From positions 62,001 to 126,000 of the forward strand of contig JADNRY010000035.1 in NCBI GenBank assembly GCA_015501585.1: DNA of 64,000 nt. Reading direction: 5' to 3'. Source of the stretch: Rhodocollybia butyracea. Its lineage: Eukaryota; Basidiomycota; Agaricomycetes; Agaricales; Omphalotaceae. The stretch's first letter is position 1, and each line of letters begins with the position of its first letter. Shown here in pieces: positions 33,219 to 46,010 of the stretch. Below the pieces are notes generated by a model. That model saw nothing but the letters and a program-made list of their open reading frames with translations, did no database searches and was not told where the DNA came from. Made by a program: the position numbers and the translations under genes.

Positions 33219-36200
33219 TTAAAGTGTCTTCTTTTTATCCTTCTTGCTTGCCTTCTTTTTCTTTTTCGTATTATCTCCGTCCTCACCAACACTAGGCGCA
33301 GAACTGTCATTCAAACTACCTTCGCCATGGGTAACACTGTCATCAACAGAAACGCGCGGAGAATCACTCCTCTTCAGCCCAGGAATCAGTGAGATCGACC
33401 CCTGTTTCCGAGTGGAGATTGACATTCTACGGGCGAGACGCTGGAAGTTTTGCGAAGAAATCCGTTTCCGTTTAGGTTCGGAATCAGGGTCAGGTGTCCC
33501 AGTGCGAGGCGGGGTACTCGTAGCCTCGAAAGTGACTCCAGCAGGTGTGGGCGGCACTGAATGTGAAATCGACTGGTTGTCATCAGAAACCGGGAAAGCA
33601 ACAACAGGAGACGCTGGCGGCTCGGGCTCGGACTGAACTTTCGAAGACGACTCGGGCTCGGGAACCAGTTCAGAGGATGGGAATGTAAAGGCAGTCTCGG
33701 CTGCCTGATCAGCAGTTGGGGCCGAACCTTCCGGTTCAGGCTCCTCAGCCGTTGCTGCTGGAGAGTCCAGAAGTTCAATTTTGGTAGGTACCTCTGGCGC
33801 TACGTCATCGTCGTCGTCGGTAGTGGCAGTTTTGGTGATATCAGCAGAATAACCAGATACCTCGGGCTTTGCAGAATGGACAGAGACGGCAGGGTCTCCA
33901 GAGGCCGAGTCCGTCTGGCTGGTCCACATGGAGGCGAAAACACCATCCAACGCGAGAAGTTCTTTGTGGCTACCTTGTTCGACGATTTGACCATCCTTAA
34001 GCACTAGGATACTAGAAACGACAGCACGTAAATTATAGAGTTTGCGCCGGAAAGCAACACATAGAACTCACATATCTGCGGAAGCAATGGTCTGAAGGCT
34101 AATCAGAAACAAGTATGCAAGCGAACAATCACTACTTACCGACAACCGATGAGCGATAGATAAAGATGAGCGACCCAACATCAGATTTTGAAGCGCCTTT
34201 TGAATATCTTTCTCCGTTTGAGTATCCAAAGCACTGGTAAGAGCTTGAGAATCAGACTAAGCTTTCTACAAAGGACAGCTGACCTGGTAGCCTCGTCCAA
34301 AAGCAAGATGGGAGGATTTTTCAAGAGAGTCCTGAATGAAAAGAGGTAGTTCATCAGCAAGTTACAACCGTTGAAAAGAAGAACAGACCTGGCAATCGCT
34401 ACGCGTTGCTTCTCGCCTCCAGAAAGTCTTACACCACGCTCACCAACAACGGTCTGGTAACCTAACCACGTGTTAAGGAACAGCTTTGCAAGGCACGAAC
34501 ATAGCCAAACCTTGAGGGAAGCTAACGATCCGGTCATGCATTTGTGCTGATTTGGCAGCAGCTTCAATTTCCTCATCGGAAGATCCAAACTTTCCGTAGC
34601 CAATGTTGTATTTAATTGAGGTGTTGAAAAGGACGGAATCTTGAGGCACAACTCCGATGGCGTTCCGAAGACTTTTTTGCGTGACTTCCCTGGAAAACCA
34701 TTTGACATACAGATAGATGTAAGTTCAAGCAGCACCGACCTGATATCCTTGCCATCAATAAGAATTCGACCTTGACCTGGACCGAGGTCATAGAAGCGGT
34801 ATAGCAGTCGGAGAATCGTGGATTTCCCTGCACCACTCTCTCCCACGAGCGCGACTGAAGAGTTTTTGGGCACTTTAAACGAAACACCATTCAACGCAGT
34901 GGTACGGTCGTCATAAGAGAAGCTAACATTATCTATAAACGAAAGGTAAGACGATTAGCTTTCCGTGCTACACATTCGAAAACTCACCAAACTCAATTTC
35001 CCCAGTCTCTACGATCAAGTCAGGGGCATTGAGGATATCATTAACTTCAGTTGGTTCATTGAGTAACTTCAGCAATTTCTCTGTATCGACCAACGATTGA
35101 TTAATGGCACGGTAGACGGATCCCAGTTGGTTTAAAGGTCCGTACAGCTGCGGAAAAATAGATTTAGCTCGCTCGAGAAGAGTAAATCAATAGTCACCTG
35201 CGCGAGATAAGTGATAAAGATGACAAAATAACTAGGGTTCAGTTCACCGCGGACAACACGACGTGCGACGATGATAGATCCAATGAGAAGACCGGAACTC
35301 TGTTATTGTCCACCATCAGGGTTACAAAATAGGTGAACATCCAAGTACGCACTATAATGAAGTTCTGAACCAAGTTGAGAAGGTTGAGGGAAACTAGGTT
35401 TGATGTCAGAAAAAAAAGACGCGGAAATCAAAAGAAACAACCTACCAGTTACTTTAGCTTCGAGGGCTTGGTATTCACAGATAGCGTCGTGGTATCTTGT
35501 GGCCTCGTATTCTTCACCCCCAAAGTATTTGACCGTCTCGTAATTGAGGAGACAATCGGTGTGAATACCGCGAGTCACCTACAAAGCAACAGTTAGAGCT
35601 CGGCCAAGCCAGAAGAAGATTAAACAGACCATATCACGCTCAATCATTTGACGCCTGATTCGTGTACGCCACTGAGTTAGAATAACGCTTGCAGAGACTA
35701 AAATCTGCTATTAGAGCTGATGAAACTTTATAGACGAAATGTTTACCATAAGCAAACATCACCATAAAAATAACAACAGCAAGTATCCAGTCAAACGCGA
35801 GGCAGAAGAGAACCAGTGCGACAGCTATGTCCACAAAGGTAGGTACGATGTTGAACAACAGCAATTCAAAGGTGCGGTTGATAGCTGCGCCGCGATCAAG
35901 CACTCGAAGAATCTCTCCAGTGCGTCTTTTGGTATGGAAGGCAAAAGACAAGTTCAGTAGATGACTGAAAGACAACTCAGACATTTCTAAAGGCAGAAAT
36001 TGAGAAACACGAATAGATGAACATCCCAGTAAAACGAACCTCGATCAGAATATTGCATGACAGGAATCCAGAGAGCCTACCGAAACCGTTAGAACATACA
36101 CAAAGCGCAAACTAAGATAACACAGCATACATCGCGCAGAGCCGGCAACCCTCCACTACCTTGTAAGAATCGAAGGGCAACGTAAAGAAGTAATAAAGAC

Positions 36201-37366
36201 CACAGCGAGTAATCTGATCGCCCCTCAAATACGTCGAGTAGCTTTCCAAGTGTAAATGGCAACACGGCAGCGACCACGCGTCCCAAAAGCAAAATTAAGA
36301 TGCAACTTCCCTAGAGAATTATTAAACACGGTCAGGTGATTGAATGGAGAGCGTACAGCGATAAGCTGAAGCGAATAGCTTTTCCCAGGCCAAAGATATG
36401 GAGTAAGATGTTTAAGACGCTGAAATAACTCCGACCAGGTTGGTTCCAGGGTAATTTCAGGTTTTTCATCAGTCTATGTTTGCGATGAGCTTGGAAAGAT
36501 GTAATAATGATATGCATTCCAAACTACCTTATGAGATGGGGCAGGAGTAGGCGTACGCGTCGTCGGAGTAGACTGTTGCAGAGCAGAACGAGTGGGGCGG
36601 AACGTACCATATTTCCCTTGCTCAGAAGGTACCGGTACCGCAAGTAATCCTGTGGATGCTTGAAAAGTCGGTCCAGGGAGCAGGACGGAGGTATCTGTCG
36701 GTACTTCCTCTTCAATGCCACTCTCGGCGTGTACAGAGGTGTACACCACTCGGGGTGTGAGTAACGACGTCAACAAAGGAAGTAGAAGGATAACGCGAAA
36801 GACAGGGAATACGAAATGTAATAACATGAAAAGCGACGAAGAGGATGGAAATCCAGCTAGAAAAGTTTCAGTTTGTTGCTTTGTACAAATGTGAAAGAGA
36901 ACCAACCTGGCCGGGAATTTAGGGCAAATAGGATAACCAAAGTAATATCCAAAACCAAAGAAAAGGCTACTGGGAGTCTGACTCGTTTCAAGTCCCAAGT
37001 GGGTACGCCATGCAAATCCTTCCATGTTCCGAGTGCTGCGAGGCCAGAAAAGCCTAAAACACCCAATAGCGCATTAACTTCGACGCCCGAGTACCAGGGC
37101 CAATTTTTATGGATTATGGCATGAGCAATGAATGTAAGCCCGTCACCCAAGTAAGTCAGGGAGCAGAGAGTCAGGAAGAGAAGTATGAAAGCTCTACGGG
37201 GAACACGGTGGGCAACGACGACGGAGGTGATAGGCGATGGAGATTGCGGCGGCAAAGGGCGAAGGAAGAATAGAGATAGACAAGATATAAGGACAAAAGT
37301 TGGAGATAGAATTCTGAGCACAAGCAGAGCAAGTGAAGCTCCAGTGGGATGAGAGTCCGTCGTCAT
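33219..37366 (-). CDS. ABC half-transporter of the HMT1/ABCB6 heavy-metal type
   Basis: This is an ABC exporter related to HMT1 and ABCB6, which move metal-thiol conjugates or related compounds across vacuolar membranes. The ATG at 37366 (MTTDSHPTGASLALLVLRIL) starts an extra N-terminal membrane domain of about five helices, typical of HMT1. The core TM domain includes FHTKRRTGEILRVLDRGAA and YETVKYFGGEEYEATRY. The nucleotide-binding domain has Walker A GESGAGKST, signature LSGGEKQR, Walker B PPILLLDEAT and HRLSTIASADMILVL. An unusual tail of about 240 aa follows (Ser/Pro/Glu-rich, EPEPEG, ending in a Lys run KKKKKASKKDKKK) to the stop at 33219. About 14 introns are seen. The substrate is inferred from family only. 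Confidence 0.9.
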
Positions 37367-37935
37367 GATCGTTAACCCAGCCGTCGTCGTCGTCGTAACT
37401 GAACAGAAAAAAAGCCGAAGTGAAATTTCAGATTTGCAGCGTTATATGATGAAATCACGTGAGAAATTTATTGTTGCTGGAACGTGTTCTTATCTCTTCT
37501 CCCAAGTTCCTTCCTAAGTTCCTTGTACCGTCCGTAGCCTCAGTTAGACTTCTCGTCGTCTGTGCTTGTTAATCCGGCGAGAACAGAACATCGATAAAAC
37601 AACCACCGTCTCGATTTCCACTTGACGGCGGACAAATCTAAAGCTTCCGAGTCCTCCATTAGTCAACGATGTAACAGCTGTAGACCTCAAAGAAGGCTTA
37701 TCTTTGACTATAACGATTGAACGGCGGAACGGCTCAGCGAAGATGATGACACTCATAATGTTATATAAGTACATATATCTGTCCTGTACGCTCTACTAGT
37801 ACGGGGTGTACATAGAACATGTATCATATAGGACAAATGTAGGACTAAGAATATCATCTACGCATACGTTCGTTAAAATCAAGGAGAATCGTTAGGACAG
37901 AGGAAAGGAGAACCAGTTTATTGAGAATCAACGCA
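37367..37935. other. Intergenic region, no gene seen
   Basis: The stretch of about 570 bp includes a short CGT microsatellite just upstream of the ABC gene (near 37,380-37,400). It is otherwise AT-rich promoter and 3' UTR sequence. Confidence 0.55.
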
Positions 37936-39668
37936 TTAGGCAAGTCCAGCTGCAGCTCGTAGCTTTTCAAAGATGCTTTTTGCCATAAGCGCATTGTCTT
38001 TTGAGGGCGGAATGGGTGTCAGTGTGTGTTGCCGTCCACACGCCTGGTAAACGGATAATGAATCAATTAGGATATTCACGAAGATCTCCAGAGTGCCTAC
38101 CATTACCTTCGCAATGCTCAAATATTAGACCAGGGGAGTTGAGCTGGAAGGGGGTTTACTCACAAATCTTGGTCTCGAAAAAGCCTCAACGTCGCAAAGC
38201 GGGTTTCCTTCAAAGGCGACGACATCTGCGGACATTCCACGAAGAAGTTTTCCGGTAACTTTGGACAACCCGCAGACTTCTGCAGCTATATCTGTTCCAG
38301 CAGCAATAATTTCGCGACAAGTGAAGCCAGCCTCGATCAGAACGGATAACCCATCCGCATACCTTTCAAAGGGACACAACGCTACAAATCATTAATCTGT
38401 GCGCCTGTGGTGCTAAGAAATCATGTACAGACCAATTCCGTTGTCTGTCCCGATAACAATGCGAGCGCCAGCTTGTCGTAATTTCCGCAAGTTTTCAAGG
38501 ACTTGGTGTCGAGTGTCCCATGGGCAAAAATAGTCCTTCTCCAAGCACGCTGTATTCATTGTCGGGCAGATAGCAATATTACTTTCCACAATCCGCTGTG
38601 CGACTGCATCGTCGTATTCAGTGCCTCCATCTGTGACGGTCTTGAGAAAATAAACTGCAGCCTACAACTCCCATTCATACCTACTCCCCAAGAACAATGT
38701 TCAATGCAGTCAAATCCAGCTTGAACAGCGCGGCTGATACCTGTGAGATGTAAGACAATACCCAGACATCTAGTGTCAGACTGGCCTTCAACTCCCGTAG
38801 CATGCGTAGTGGTTGGAATACGAGCTCTGTGAGCTTCATCAACTATAGCCCTGAGCTCCTCAATGGAGTAACGAGCTTTCGTGGGCAGCGATCCAGGGCT
38901 CAAAAACCCGCCCGTGCTCATGACCTTGATAACATCAACCCCCTTCAATACGAGGAGTTAATCTCCGAAATAAATACTTCCTTGCTAAGATATAGCTCAC
39001 TTCTTTGATTCGTTTCTGTGCTTCGGCGCGGCATTCATCTACACCAGCAGCGACCCCACCCCAAGCATGCGCATGACCTGTGGGATTTGAGTATATTCAC
39101 CAAAGAGAGAAAGTAGGTAGCAAATCAACCTCCGGGCACGGTCAAGGGCGCATTTGCAGATAAAATTCTATAATAGGCTTTAGTGTCTGGATGGGTCTCA
39201 AGTCAAAGAGTGCTCACCGCGGACCGAATGTGCGCTGCTGTTTGACATTCTCTCTCAAGGTAGTAGAGATAGTTCCTGGGCAGCCGAGGTCCCGGACTGT
39301 TGTAACACCTGCATCGAGGACTCGTAATGCATTATGTTCCATCCTCCTCATCAACTCTTCCTCTGAAGCAAGACTCAAGTCTGCAGTGGTAGAAAGACTT
39401 GTGGGATCGAAAGCAAGATGAACATGACAGTCAAACAGGCCTGAACCATTTAAATGCTGTACATATTTTTTTAGGGAAAATTAAGGATACCTGGAATCAC
39501 AGTCACATCCCCCAAGTCGATGGTCTCGGTGCCTTTGGGTAACGTAGGACCAATCTCGCTCCAATCCCCAGAATCGACGACTAGGCTCCCATCGACTACC
39601 ACAACCCCATTGAGGATGAGTTCACCTCCACTCTCGATAAGTAAACGAGCAGAGCGTATGGCGATCAT
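37936..39668 (-). CDS. Metal-dependent amidohydrolase (imidazolonepropionase/prolidase-like)
   Basis: This TIM-barrel amidohydrolase hydrolyses C-N bonds; the exact substrate is unknown. I chose the ATG at 39668 ([18 protein letters not shown]) because it fits the family beta-sandwich start; an in-frame ATG at 39737 would add 23 residues. Metal and active-site landmarks are [10 protein letters not shown] (HxH), [10 protein letters not shown] (Lys), [10 protein letters not shown] (His), CIEHCSWG (His) and IGTDNGI (Asp). Also conserved are [12 protein letters not shown] and [11 protein letters not shown]. The stop is TAA at 37936, after [11 protein letters not shown]. All expected metal ligands are visible. 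About eight introns break the gene. Basidiomycete relatives are often annotated as Xaa-Pro dipeptidase-like without biochemical proof. Confidence 0.87.
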
Positions 39669-40632
39669 GGTTATTTTCGAGCAACATCTCCCAGGGACGC
39701 CATTACTTATATATTCGAGGAGAGGTATTTGCGGCATTAGCCCGACTCAGACTCCGACTCGTATGCCTTGGCTCATATGGCTTGAACCACAGGTTGCGGT
39801 TGTAGGTACCAAATACAGCGTGATCATCGTCCTAAACTGAGATAAAGGATCTCATAAGCTGCGAGTGACTGTCTTTCATTTCCGAAAGCTTTTCGCAAAA
39901 AGCATCTTGGTATGTCTTGTTTTAGCGCCTGCTGGATTTCGCGGAGAGAACTGGCAGGCGCTCAAAGAAAAGGTAGTAGATCAATGATGTTCGTCCACAG
40001 TGCAATGTCCACAATTCCTAATAGAGGCATTGGCACCTTCATAGACCAGATGGCTACTAGTACGGATCTCCGTGTATCGTTCGTACCTTCACATTAGTGC
40101 CACAATGTGGTCAAATCTTCCTGGATTCTTGACCCAACCTTGCCCAGTAATCCCAGGAATTCAACGGAGTTACATTTCGAGTGAGTTTATGGTGTACAGC
40201 CGCATGCTATCTTGAGAAAATGGAGCGAAATTTCAAGTACCTGGAACCGAAGAGCTAAATAAATACTTGGCTCACGAGCAGCAATGTAAAGGTCACCATA
40301 TGCTCTCATTATCGAGGTCGGTAAGAATTACTAATTTTTCCTCTACGGAGCGGGGCGGAATTGAGGCAAATCTCCAGCTCCAAACAGGAAATTTTTTTAG
40401 CTTTTGGGCAGACAGTGATCAGTGTACTTGTATATACATAACTCTACTGAGAGATTCGAAGTGAGCCAGTGATCCCAATGACAATAATAGTAATAGAAGG
40501 TCGATGTTGTTCACGTGCGCTGGATTGGACCGGCACCATCCGAATTCCGCTACAATATGGACACTTCCAACCGAGGATCCAAAGAAAGGGAGATAACACA
40601 AGGTACTTGCCTCTTTAACGTTTTTCGCCCTC
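39669..40632. other. Divergent intergenic region
   Basis: About 960 bp lie between the amidohydrolase start and the first recognised lipase exon. It must hold both promoters. It may also hold a 5' exon with the lipase signal peptide, which I could not identify. A plus frame at 39912-40097 shows no domain. Confidence 0.5.
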
Positions 40633-41940
40633 ATGCCAATCTCTATACACGTATGCCACTCAGACGTATTCGATCAACTAATCCATTATCTGAAATATGC
40701 ATCGTCTGCTTACACGCCAATATGCCCAAGACCAAACGGCAACAACCTGATTACCCATGTCTGTCACTTTCAATCGAATTCAATCGTAGCTGAAAAGGCT
40801 GATAGTACACCACGGTGATTTCGAACCTTTTGTGTAGTTTTCTGGAATAAGCGAAGGCCATATCGCGCGTGACGATAGTCGAAAAGAACTTATAGTCGCT
40901 CTTCGCGGAAGGCGAGTATCAGCTATACTTAACTTGGAACACAAGTCTCAATTCTAGCTATACCTTCTCCAGTGCAAATATAACTGACATGCTGTTGGAT
41001 ACACAAATCGTACTAGTACCCTACTTGTCTCCAGGAGTTTCCGTCCCCCGTTCGTTTTGTCAATGGTATAACGGTCTTCACTTGAATTTTTTGTTTAGAT
41101 GAAGTTCGGGTGCACGCGGGTTTTCTTACTGCGTGAGTACTTATTTGAATCTAAACTCTCCTAATTATCTCTGTTGGCATCGTCAGATGGGACTCTGTCA
41201 GCGTTCAAGTGCTTGCTGTTTTGGCCGCACAACTAGCGGTTCACACAGACATCAAGAGAATTGTCACCACAGGGCATTCACTAGGGGGTTCTCTTGCCAC
41301 ATTATCGGCAATTTCTCTGATGCAACACTTTCCTCATTGCAAAATCTTGACTTATTCGTATGGAGCCCCCCGAACAGGTGTAAGTAACTTGTTCAATGAT
41401 ATTTTTCGGCCGCATATACGGACATCTCGGCGGCTATAGAATAACGCCTTCGCAAAATTTGTCAACGAGAAGTTTGGCAATAACGCCTTTAGAGGTGAAT
41501 AAGTCAGATTTCTATTCTACTAGAATAATGACATGGTATATTGTTATAGTCGTCCATACGCATGACGGGTAAGATCGAATAGTCTGTTACTGCCTATGCA
41601 CTGACAATAATGCTGCACAGAGTCCCTACGATGATATGCCAATCGTTAGGATATCATCACCATGGTTTGAGGTTTACATCGATGTTTTTTCAACTCACCC
41701 AATCAAAATCACAAAGGCATTGAATACTGGCAAGCATACGAACCCGCTATCCCAGAAAATATCACGCGTTGTGAAGCCGAGAACGGGGAAGAAGACCCTA
41801 CCTGCTCTCTGTCGATTCCTTCGAGTGGCATCAATGACGCGCATTTTGTAGTAAGCTCTTCGTCTTGTATCATTATCTTTTTAGCTCACTCGATGGACAA
41901 GTATTTTGGAATTGTTGCTACTACACCATTCTGCCTGTAA
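40633..41940 (+). CDS. Class 3 lipase (alpha/beta hydrolase, PF01764 type)
   Basis: This is a triacylglycerol-lipase-like esterase. Recognised exons give FDQLIHYLKYASSAYTPICP, HIARDDSRKELIVALRGS, ITDMLLDTQIVLVPYLSPGV and VRVHAGFLTAWDSV. Next come TTGHSLGGSLATLSAISLMQ, with the catalytic Ser in GHSLGG, and FGNNAFRVVHTHDG, with the catalytic Asp region. The end is SIPSSGINDAHFVYFGIV, with the likely catalytic His (stop 41938-41940). Nine or so very short introns are needed. One (40912-40972) seems to use a GC donor. Such lipases are normally secreted, but no signal peptide precedes the ATG at 40633, so a 5' exon may be missing or the copy may be truncated. Confidence 0.75.
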
Positions 41941-42426
41941 AGAAACTCTAGAAGGATACAAGTATTTCAGTCGTAGCACGGCCTAATTGCCAAAAATAAA
42001 TATTTTCGAGTCGGATCGACATTTTAAAGCGGCGGAAGGTGTACAGTATCCGTTTACTATCTAGATGAGTACTAGTTCTCCTGTAGCTGGCGAATAAATC
42101 ACAAGACGCTGCACTTATTCTACTTCAGCCTGACTGAAGTAGGCTGGGAAACCATAACAGCCTACGACATTCGCAGAACAGGTGAAATCCCTTCTTTCAT
42201 GGTTCGGTACCGATGATACCTGGGTTTTAACTGATCAATCTTTGAATGACACATCTCCTTTCGCGCTATCGATTAAGGGAGATTCTTCGCTGTCTACTTC
42301 GGTCAGGCTGAAGCAGAACAATAACTTTAAGTGCGGTGAGAACACGATGGAACGCGTGACGTCATTATTGTACACGCGCTTAAAGTGTAAATCGCAACTC
42401 TAGTTTACAGCCTCAAGGCCTCAACC
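41941..42426. other. Intergenic region, no convincing gene
   Basis: About 490 bp follow the lipase stop. A plus frame at 42182-42403 (73 codons, starting at an ATG-like codon after a splice-like AG) shows no domain I recognise. It could be an unassigned exon, but nothing ties it to a gene. Confidence 0.45.
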
Positions 42427-43622
42427 ATGTCACCAGCTCGTAGTAGCACAACTCTCTCAGAACTTATGGCTTCTTCTACATCTCCTACCATCTACACTAT
42501 AGACCACACTCATCCTACTCTCACTAGCATCTCCATCATCGCGCTCACACTCGTCGTCATTGTCGTTGGCGGAATTGGCTACTATTCCATCTACAGCTGC
42601 TATCGCTCTGCCATGTATCAACAAGAACTGGAAAGGACTGAATCTCAGCGAGCAAGAGGCGATACGAAGATCATGTCTCAAAAAGACCAACTCGAACACC
42701 ATCGCACTGGATTTGGGACCAAGGTAGCAAATGTTTATTACGCTGAAGATAAAAGTGTCGCTCATTACAAAACTCACGTTGAAAGGAACAGACTGGATCC
42801 TCAGTCAACTTTTCGTCAGTTTTCAGCTTCCAATCCTCGTCGACAATGCCGGATCTCACTTCGCCGCCTCTCGCTGTTACCTATTCAACACACGCACCTC
42901 ATCATGCCTCGCCGATATTTCGTCTACCTGCAGACGTCGAAACGGTCACGCTGTCTTCCCCGCCAACAGTTTTCTTAGACTCGAACAGTATTCCCTTCTA
43001 CGTACCAGAATCGCCTAGTTCGCCTTTTATCGATCCGAAACTGGCACCCGTTGGCGGTGCTTTCGAGTATACTGGCCGCAGTAACAGTAGGGCTCGCGCA
43101 TCTGAGACTGCGCGGGCTAAATTTTCCCCGCTCATTAGTGATTCTAGTTGTCTGCCTTCCATGAGCTCAGGGACATCTACTACCGCAGTTTGTCCTCGCC
43201 CTAGATCTTTCTCGTCTTCGGCCCGTCTTTCTCGTACGCGCGCGACCTCGATCGTAGAGGAAAATTGTGATCCGTTCGCTCGCGTTGTTCCAGTCGCACC
43301 TCTTCCAGTTTGGGAATCCATCGTCATAACCGGGGGTACCTCTGCTGTCCCCAGTGCTACAAGAGATTTGTTCCCAGCTCCCATCGTGAAAACATGGGTG
43401 ACTTCTGAAGATCAGCCAAATTTAGGGGGTTCTAACGGGAGTAGTATGGAACAACTTCATGTTACATCCAATCGTCAAGCCATACCCGCCAGGTCCCGGT
43501 CACGGTCGTATATTCCAGTGGCTTCGCCGAAAGGCAAGTGCAAAACTAAATGCGAAGTTACAAAAACCGCGACAGCTCGCAAACGCCTAATCAATCCGAA
43601 ACAGCCTGGGCCTCTTCTATAA
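42427..43622 (+). CDS. Single-pass membrane protein with Ser/Arg-rich cytosolic tail, unknown function
   Basis: The ATG at 42427 opens a Ser/Thr-rich segment (MSPARSSTTLSELMASSTSP). One TM helix follows around residues 37-60, SISIIALTLVVIVVGGIGYY. A charged coil (QQELERTESQRARGDTK) comes after it, and then a tail of about 260 aa rich in Ser, Pro and Arg with SRSRSYIPV-like runs, ending NPKQPGPLL. The N-terminal and tail parts lie in different frames. A 50-nt intron (42755-42804, GTGTCG to CCTCAG) would join them in phase, but an alternative acceptor is possible. No family is recognised. It is the last intact-looking gene before the transposon region. Confidence 0.6.
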
Positions 43623-44650
43623 ACAGAGTCGAAGCGGATGAAGTGAAGGAGGCGAAGATCAAACTTTTGGCTTAGGGCTGACTTGCTTCGCTTATGACTT
43701 TGACGAGCGTACTTACATGCATAATGGGACTATTCACGAAAACTGAACGCCCGTAAAAACGGATTATGGGAGAAGAAATTTGCTTCTATCATTCCTCAAC
43801 ACTTATGAGAGCTATTGCTAGGAAGCTGCCTTGCTACATAGCCACACAGCATTTCCTTCCGCTCGTTCTCTTCATGTTTCAACTGCTCGAAATAACCGAT
43901 CTCTGAAACGTTGACGTATTGAGGGATGAGCTGAAAAAAACGCGAGCTGCAGGATAATGCAAAACAGCTACAGGATGATGTAGACAAGCTACAGGACTCA
44001 GAAGTAGGACGCTTAGGATAATCTAGGCAGTGTCATTCTAACCATATCTCGACTTAAAGTGTCAAGAGGTTTTAGAGTTTGCTTTCGGGAGACAACAGTG
44101 TCATGAAGGTTTGAAGAAAAGGAAGCGAGGCATTTACGCCGAGTCACCGACAGTGGCGGTCGGAGAAAGCGGGCATGACTATAGAGGCTAGCGTGTCAAA
44201 GCTGATGACAAGAGTACTCCTAGTGTCGGTTCGTCAGATACATCAACCTCCGATGTCGTCCCAGCAGCCGTCAACGTATACCTCTCCGCTGATAAAGCAG
44301 GAACATACGATGTTTTACGGGGTACTTGGAGTAATAGGAAGAGCATGGAGGAGATTTACTAGTGTTTGTGATCTAATTCATGCGATGCACAGGAGGAACT
44401 CTTGCTGTTTAGGAATGCTAAAACGGGTGATCTCACGAGTCGAGGAAGAGCTAGATGATCCGTTAACTGGAAACTGGATTGAGGTGAGCCTGTTAGGCCT
44501 AAAGCAGTCCTGAGGTTGACGTCAAGTAAGATAGAGGGATCATCCACTACCTAAATTAAGCTCGCTTGCCGAGGTTGAGTCTGCCTACGGGAGACAAACC
44601 TAACTGTCACAGGTCAGTTGATGCGTTCTCCGAGTCCATTGTTGTGTCTT
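43623..44650. other. Left flank of the transposon region
   Basis: About 1 kb has no convincing gene. A plus frame ending near 44,021 reads a short coiled-coil-like ELQDNAKQLQDDVDKLQ, and a minus frame at 43796-43987 reads YFEQLKHEENERKEML. Either could be a gene relic. The segment 44,040-44,560 has open frames without domains and resembles degraded repeat DNA. Confidence 0.45.
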
Positions 44651-44828
44651 CGAACCTTTTAGCTCTAAGGTTAGGGTTGCCAAAACGGGACCGTGAGAAT
44701 GGTTTGGAAATATCATCTTACATACTCGGCAATGACTGGGGGGGCTGGCCGCAAGCGGCAAAGGGCCGAACCTTTTAGCTCTAAGGTTAGGGTTTCCAAA
44801 ACGGGACCATGAGAATGGTTTGGAAATA
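44651..44828. repeat. 62-bp direct duplication
   Basis: Two 62-bp copies (44651-44712 and 44767-44828) both start CGAACCTTTTAGCTCTAAGG. They differ at two positions by eye and lie 116 bp apart. The second copy falls in the left arm of the foldback element described next, and part of the unit recurs inverted at its right arm (46,467-46,479). Confidence 0.9.
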
Positions 44829-45212
44829 CTTTCATCTAAGGAGCCGAGAACAACCGTATGACTGCGGCCGGGGGATCCCCCTCCCCTCCAAAGTCACAGG
44901 ATCACTTAGTAATATCATTATAGTCATCACTATACCGGCATCCGGCAACTCCTATCTTACATTCCCTAATCGGGTGTACTGACCACGACCTCGTTCACGG
45001 ACTTAGTGTACTGACTTCACCAACTTACTAATACTGTACGTATCTGTATGTGGAGGTTTCATACTTCCTAAGTGCACTGACTATATAATACATTTGTTGG
45101 CTTGCTACCTATGCGCGATGCCTTCACTGAGTTTACCCACTGACTATCCCCTCTAGTCTGGTATGCAATATCAGTGAGATGACCATCCAGCCAAATTTCT
45201 AAAGCCTACTAG

Positions 45213-45565
45213 GTTCACCAACTATCCTCACTGCTGTAGCATCTGTTGTAAGTACACTGACCATTCTCATGACTTTCACACCCAGTAAGTGCACTGACCA
45301 ACCTGGCTGCCTTGGCATCTGTTGTAGGTAAACCAACTATTCTCACAATTTTCTACACCTACTAAGTACACTGACTATCCTCACTGCTGTAGTATCTGTT
45401 GTAGGTAGGCTGACTGTTCTCACGACTTTCCATGCCTACAAAATGCACTGACTGTCCTCACTGCCTTAGCATCCGTTGTAGGTATGCTGACCATTCTAAC
45501 GACTTTCCATGCCTACTCAGTGCGCTTACTATCCTCACTGCTGTAGTGTCTGTTGTAGGTAGGCT
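45213..45565. repeat. 77-bp tandem array, about 4.5 copies
   Basis: The string CTATCCTCACTGCTGTAG and close variants recur at about 45221, 45298, 45375, 45452 and 45528, a period of 77 bp (once 76). Each unit also contains ATCTGTTGTAGGTA and, half a unit later, CTGACCATTCT. Copies differ at several positions, so the array is not recent. Confidence 0.88.
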
Positions 45566-45579
45566 GTGTGTACAGTTGG

Positions 45580-46010
45580 TGTACAGTGAGCTTGCAGAGT
45601 TGGTATACGAGGTCAGTGCACAGAGTAAGCTGGGGATACAAGAAATAGTCAGTGAGAGGGGTTTGCGCAGAGATAGTGTGCATGGGGAGCATATGAGGTC
45701 AGTGTAAAGAGTAACTTCAGGGGCATATACAAGAGATAGTCAGCGAGCACAGTGAGCACATAGTGTTGGTATAAGAGGTCAGTGCATGGAGTAAGCAGGG
45801 GGGATACAAGAGATAGTCAGTGAGGAAAGTTTCTGCAGATAGTACTTAGTGTGCACAGTGAGCGTGTAGTGTTGGTATACAGGGTCAGTGCATGGGGTAA
45901 GCTGGGGGAAATACAAGAAATAGTCAGCAAACAGAGTTTGAGTGAAGTTTTAGTGTGCGTGGAGAGCATGGGGAGTTGGCATATGAGCTCAGTGTCAGGC
46001 TAAGCTGGAT
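45580..46010. repeat. Irregular 80-106-bp tandem array in the right half
   Basis: GGTCAGTG plus GAGTAAGC, then GATACAAGAAATAGTCAG, recurs at about 45611, 45697, 45777 and 45882, with a decayed copy at 45988. Spacing is 80 to 106 bp. The GTCAGTG core is the reverse complement of the CACTGAC core that recurs in the left array, so the two arrays face each other. Confidence 0.82.

Noticed and set aside
43796..44025. A small coiled-coil gene (ELQDNAKQLQDDVDKLQ on plus, or YFEQLKHEENERKEML on minus)
   Set aside because: Neither frame has a convincing start or partner exons. They may be relics of a gene broken by repeats, but there is too little to call.
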